64,000 nucleotides of DNA, from positions 1 to 64,000 of the forward strand of contig NZ_JBGSLK010000098.1 of NCBI RefSeq assembly GCF_041740695.1, written 5' to 3'. Shown here one piece after another: positions 63,742 through 64,000 of the stretch; the first letter of the stretch is position 1, and each line of letters begins with the position of its first letter. Made by a program: the position numbers and the translations under genes. The stretch is from Haliscomenobacter sp041740695. GTDB taxonomy: Bacteria; Bacteroidota; Bacteroidia; Chitinophagales; Saprospiraceae. The notes beneath the pieces were generated by a model, which saw only the letters and a program-made list of their open reading frames with translations, was not told the origin of the DNA and did no database searches.

Positions 63742-64000
63742 ATGGAGCTCAAAAACCTTAAAATTCACTATAAAATGGTAGCAACACAAATTGTAAATGC
63801 AGTCGATGAATTGGTTTCATTGGCTCTGGAAGGCAAGTGGGAACTTGCCTGTGAAAAATTTTATCACCAGGATTTTGAGAAAACAGATCTGGATGGGATT
63901 CCCGTGCTGGGCATGGAACAAAACATCGCCAATGGCCGGGCATTTTCTGCAAAAATTACGAATGTGCGGGATTTTTCCTGTACCGGAAAAATTGTCCAAG
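63742..64000 (+). CDS. NTF2/SnoaL-like protein, partial (runs off the window)
   Basis: An open frame from ATG 63742 to the window end (86 codons, no stop). It reads MELKNLKIHYKMVATQIVNA, then LVSLALEGKWELACEKFYHQ, then a loop and a beta-strand beginning GMEQNIANGRAFSAKIT. The helix-helix-strand order and the WELACEKFYHQDFE segment fit an NTF2-like (SnoaL) fold. An ATG at 63775 is a second possible start. Such proteins are small isomerases, hydrolases or ligand binders. It is divergent from the HxlR gene, suggesting control by it. Confidence 0.65.
   Translation, partial: MELKNLKIHYKMVATQIVNAVDELVSLALEGKWELACEKFYHQDFEKTDLDGIPVLGMEQNIANGRAFSAKITNVRDFSCTGKIVQ

Overview
The window reads as a Bacteroidota chromosome, probably a Saprospiria-type organism such as Haliscomenobacter or a relative; the genus is inferred, not shown. 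The evidence is three SusC/SusD pairs, Bacteroidetes-type ECF sigma/FecR regulation, a type IX secretion (T9SS) sorting domain, DUF4249/TonB and DUF3667 proteins, and a TTTG-N19-TAnnTTTG promoter. I see no rRNA, tRNA, CRISPR array, insertion sequence or sulfatase gene.

Layout. (1) Positions 1-10200 hold ordinary genes: a lipocalin-like lipoprotein, a DUF3667 membrane protein, a TonB receptor with its DUF4249 lipoprotein, an M1 peptidase, a Dabb protein, DUF2853 and DUF1295 proteins. (2) Positions 10181-39908, all on the minus strand, form polysaccharide utilization locus A. In transcription order it runs: ECF sigma, FecR anti-sigma, SusC with an STN domain, SusD, a second SusC and SusD, CE15-like esterase, exported pyruvyl-transferase-like protein, two beta-helix proteins, a heparinase II/III-GH10 fusion, a T9SS-tagged beta-helix protein, GH39-like hydrolase, ROK kinase, DMT transporter, SIS sugar isomerase and a GH38-like hydrolase. 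(3) Positions 40039-58833, also minus strand, form locus B. In transcription order it runs: SusC, SusD, a terminator/attenuator, GH105-DUF4861, two GH39-like hydrolases, a Tat-exported GH88/105-like protein, SSS symporter, SDR, RraA-like protein, a heparinase II/III protein without signal peptide, VOC protein, zinc alcohol dehydrogenase and KduD. A divergent IclR regulator (59083) controls its promoter region, where a 21-bp motif occurs three times. (4) Positions 59833-64000 hold remnants of truncated genes, a second GH38-like hydrolase, its HxlR-type regulator and the start of an NTF2-like gene.

How the genes fit together (inference): the two loci are complementary halves of one pathway for an unsulfated, uronic-acid-containing heteropolysaccharide. 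Surface and periplasmic lyases, beta-helix proteins, GH10, GH39-like and GH38-like enzymes would cut the polymer. SusCD pairs import pieces, GH88/105 enzymes remove unsaturated uronates, the SSS carrier takes products inward, and KduD, SDR, RraA and ADH enzymes process the keto-deoxy-uronate. ROK and SIS proteins suggest a second, possibly amino, sugar. The exact polymer cannot be named from the sequence.

The most unusual items are the lyase-GH10 fusion (18710-22036), the exported pyruvyl-transferase homologue (25403-26692), the cytoplasmic heparinase-fold protein (42479-44536), the two GH38-like enzymes with an apparently altered nucleophile segment, the 21-bp operator-like motif around the IclR/SusC intergenic region, a large stem-loop directly in front of the STN-SusC gene, and a palindromic element inside operon B.
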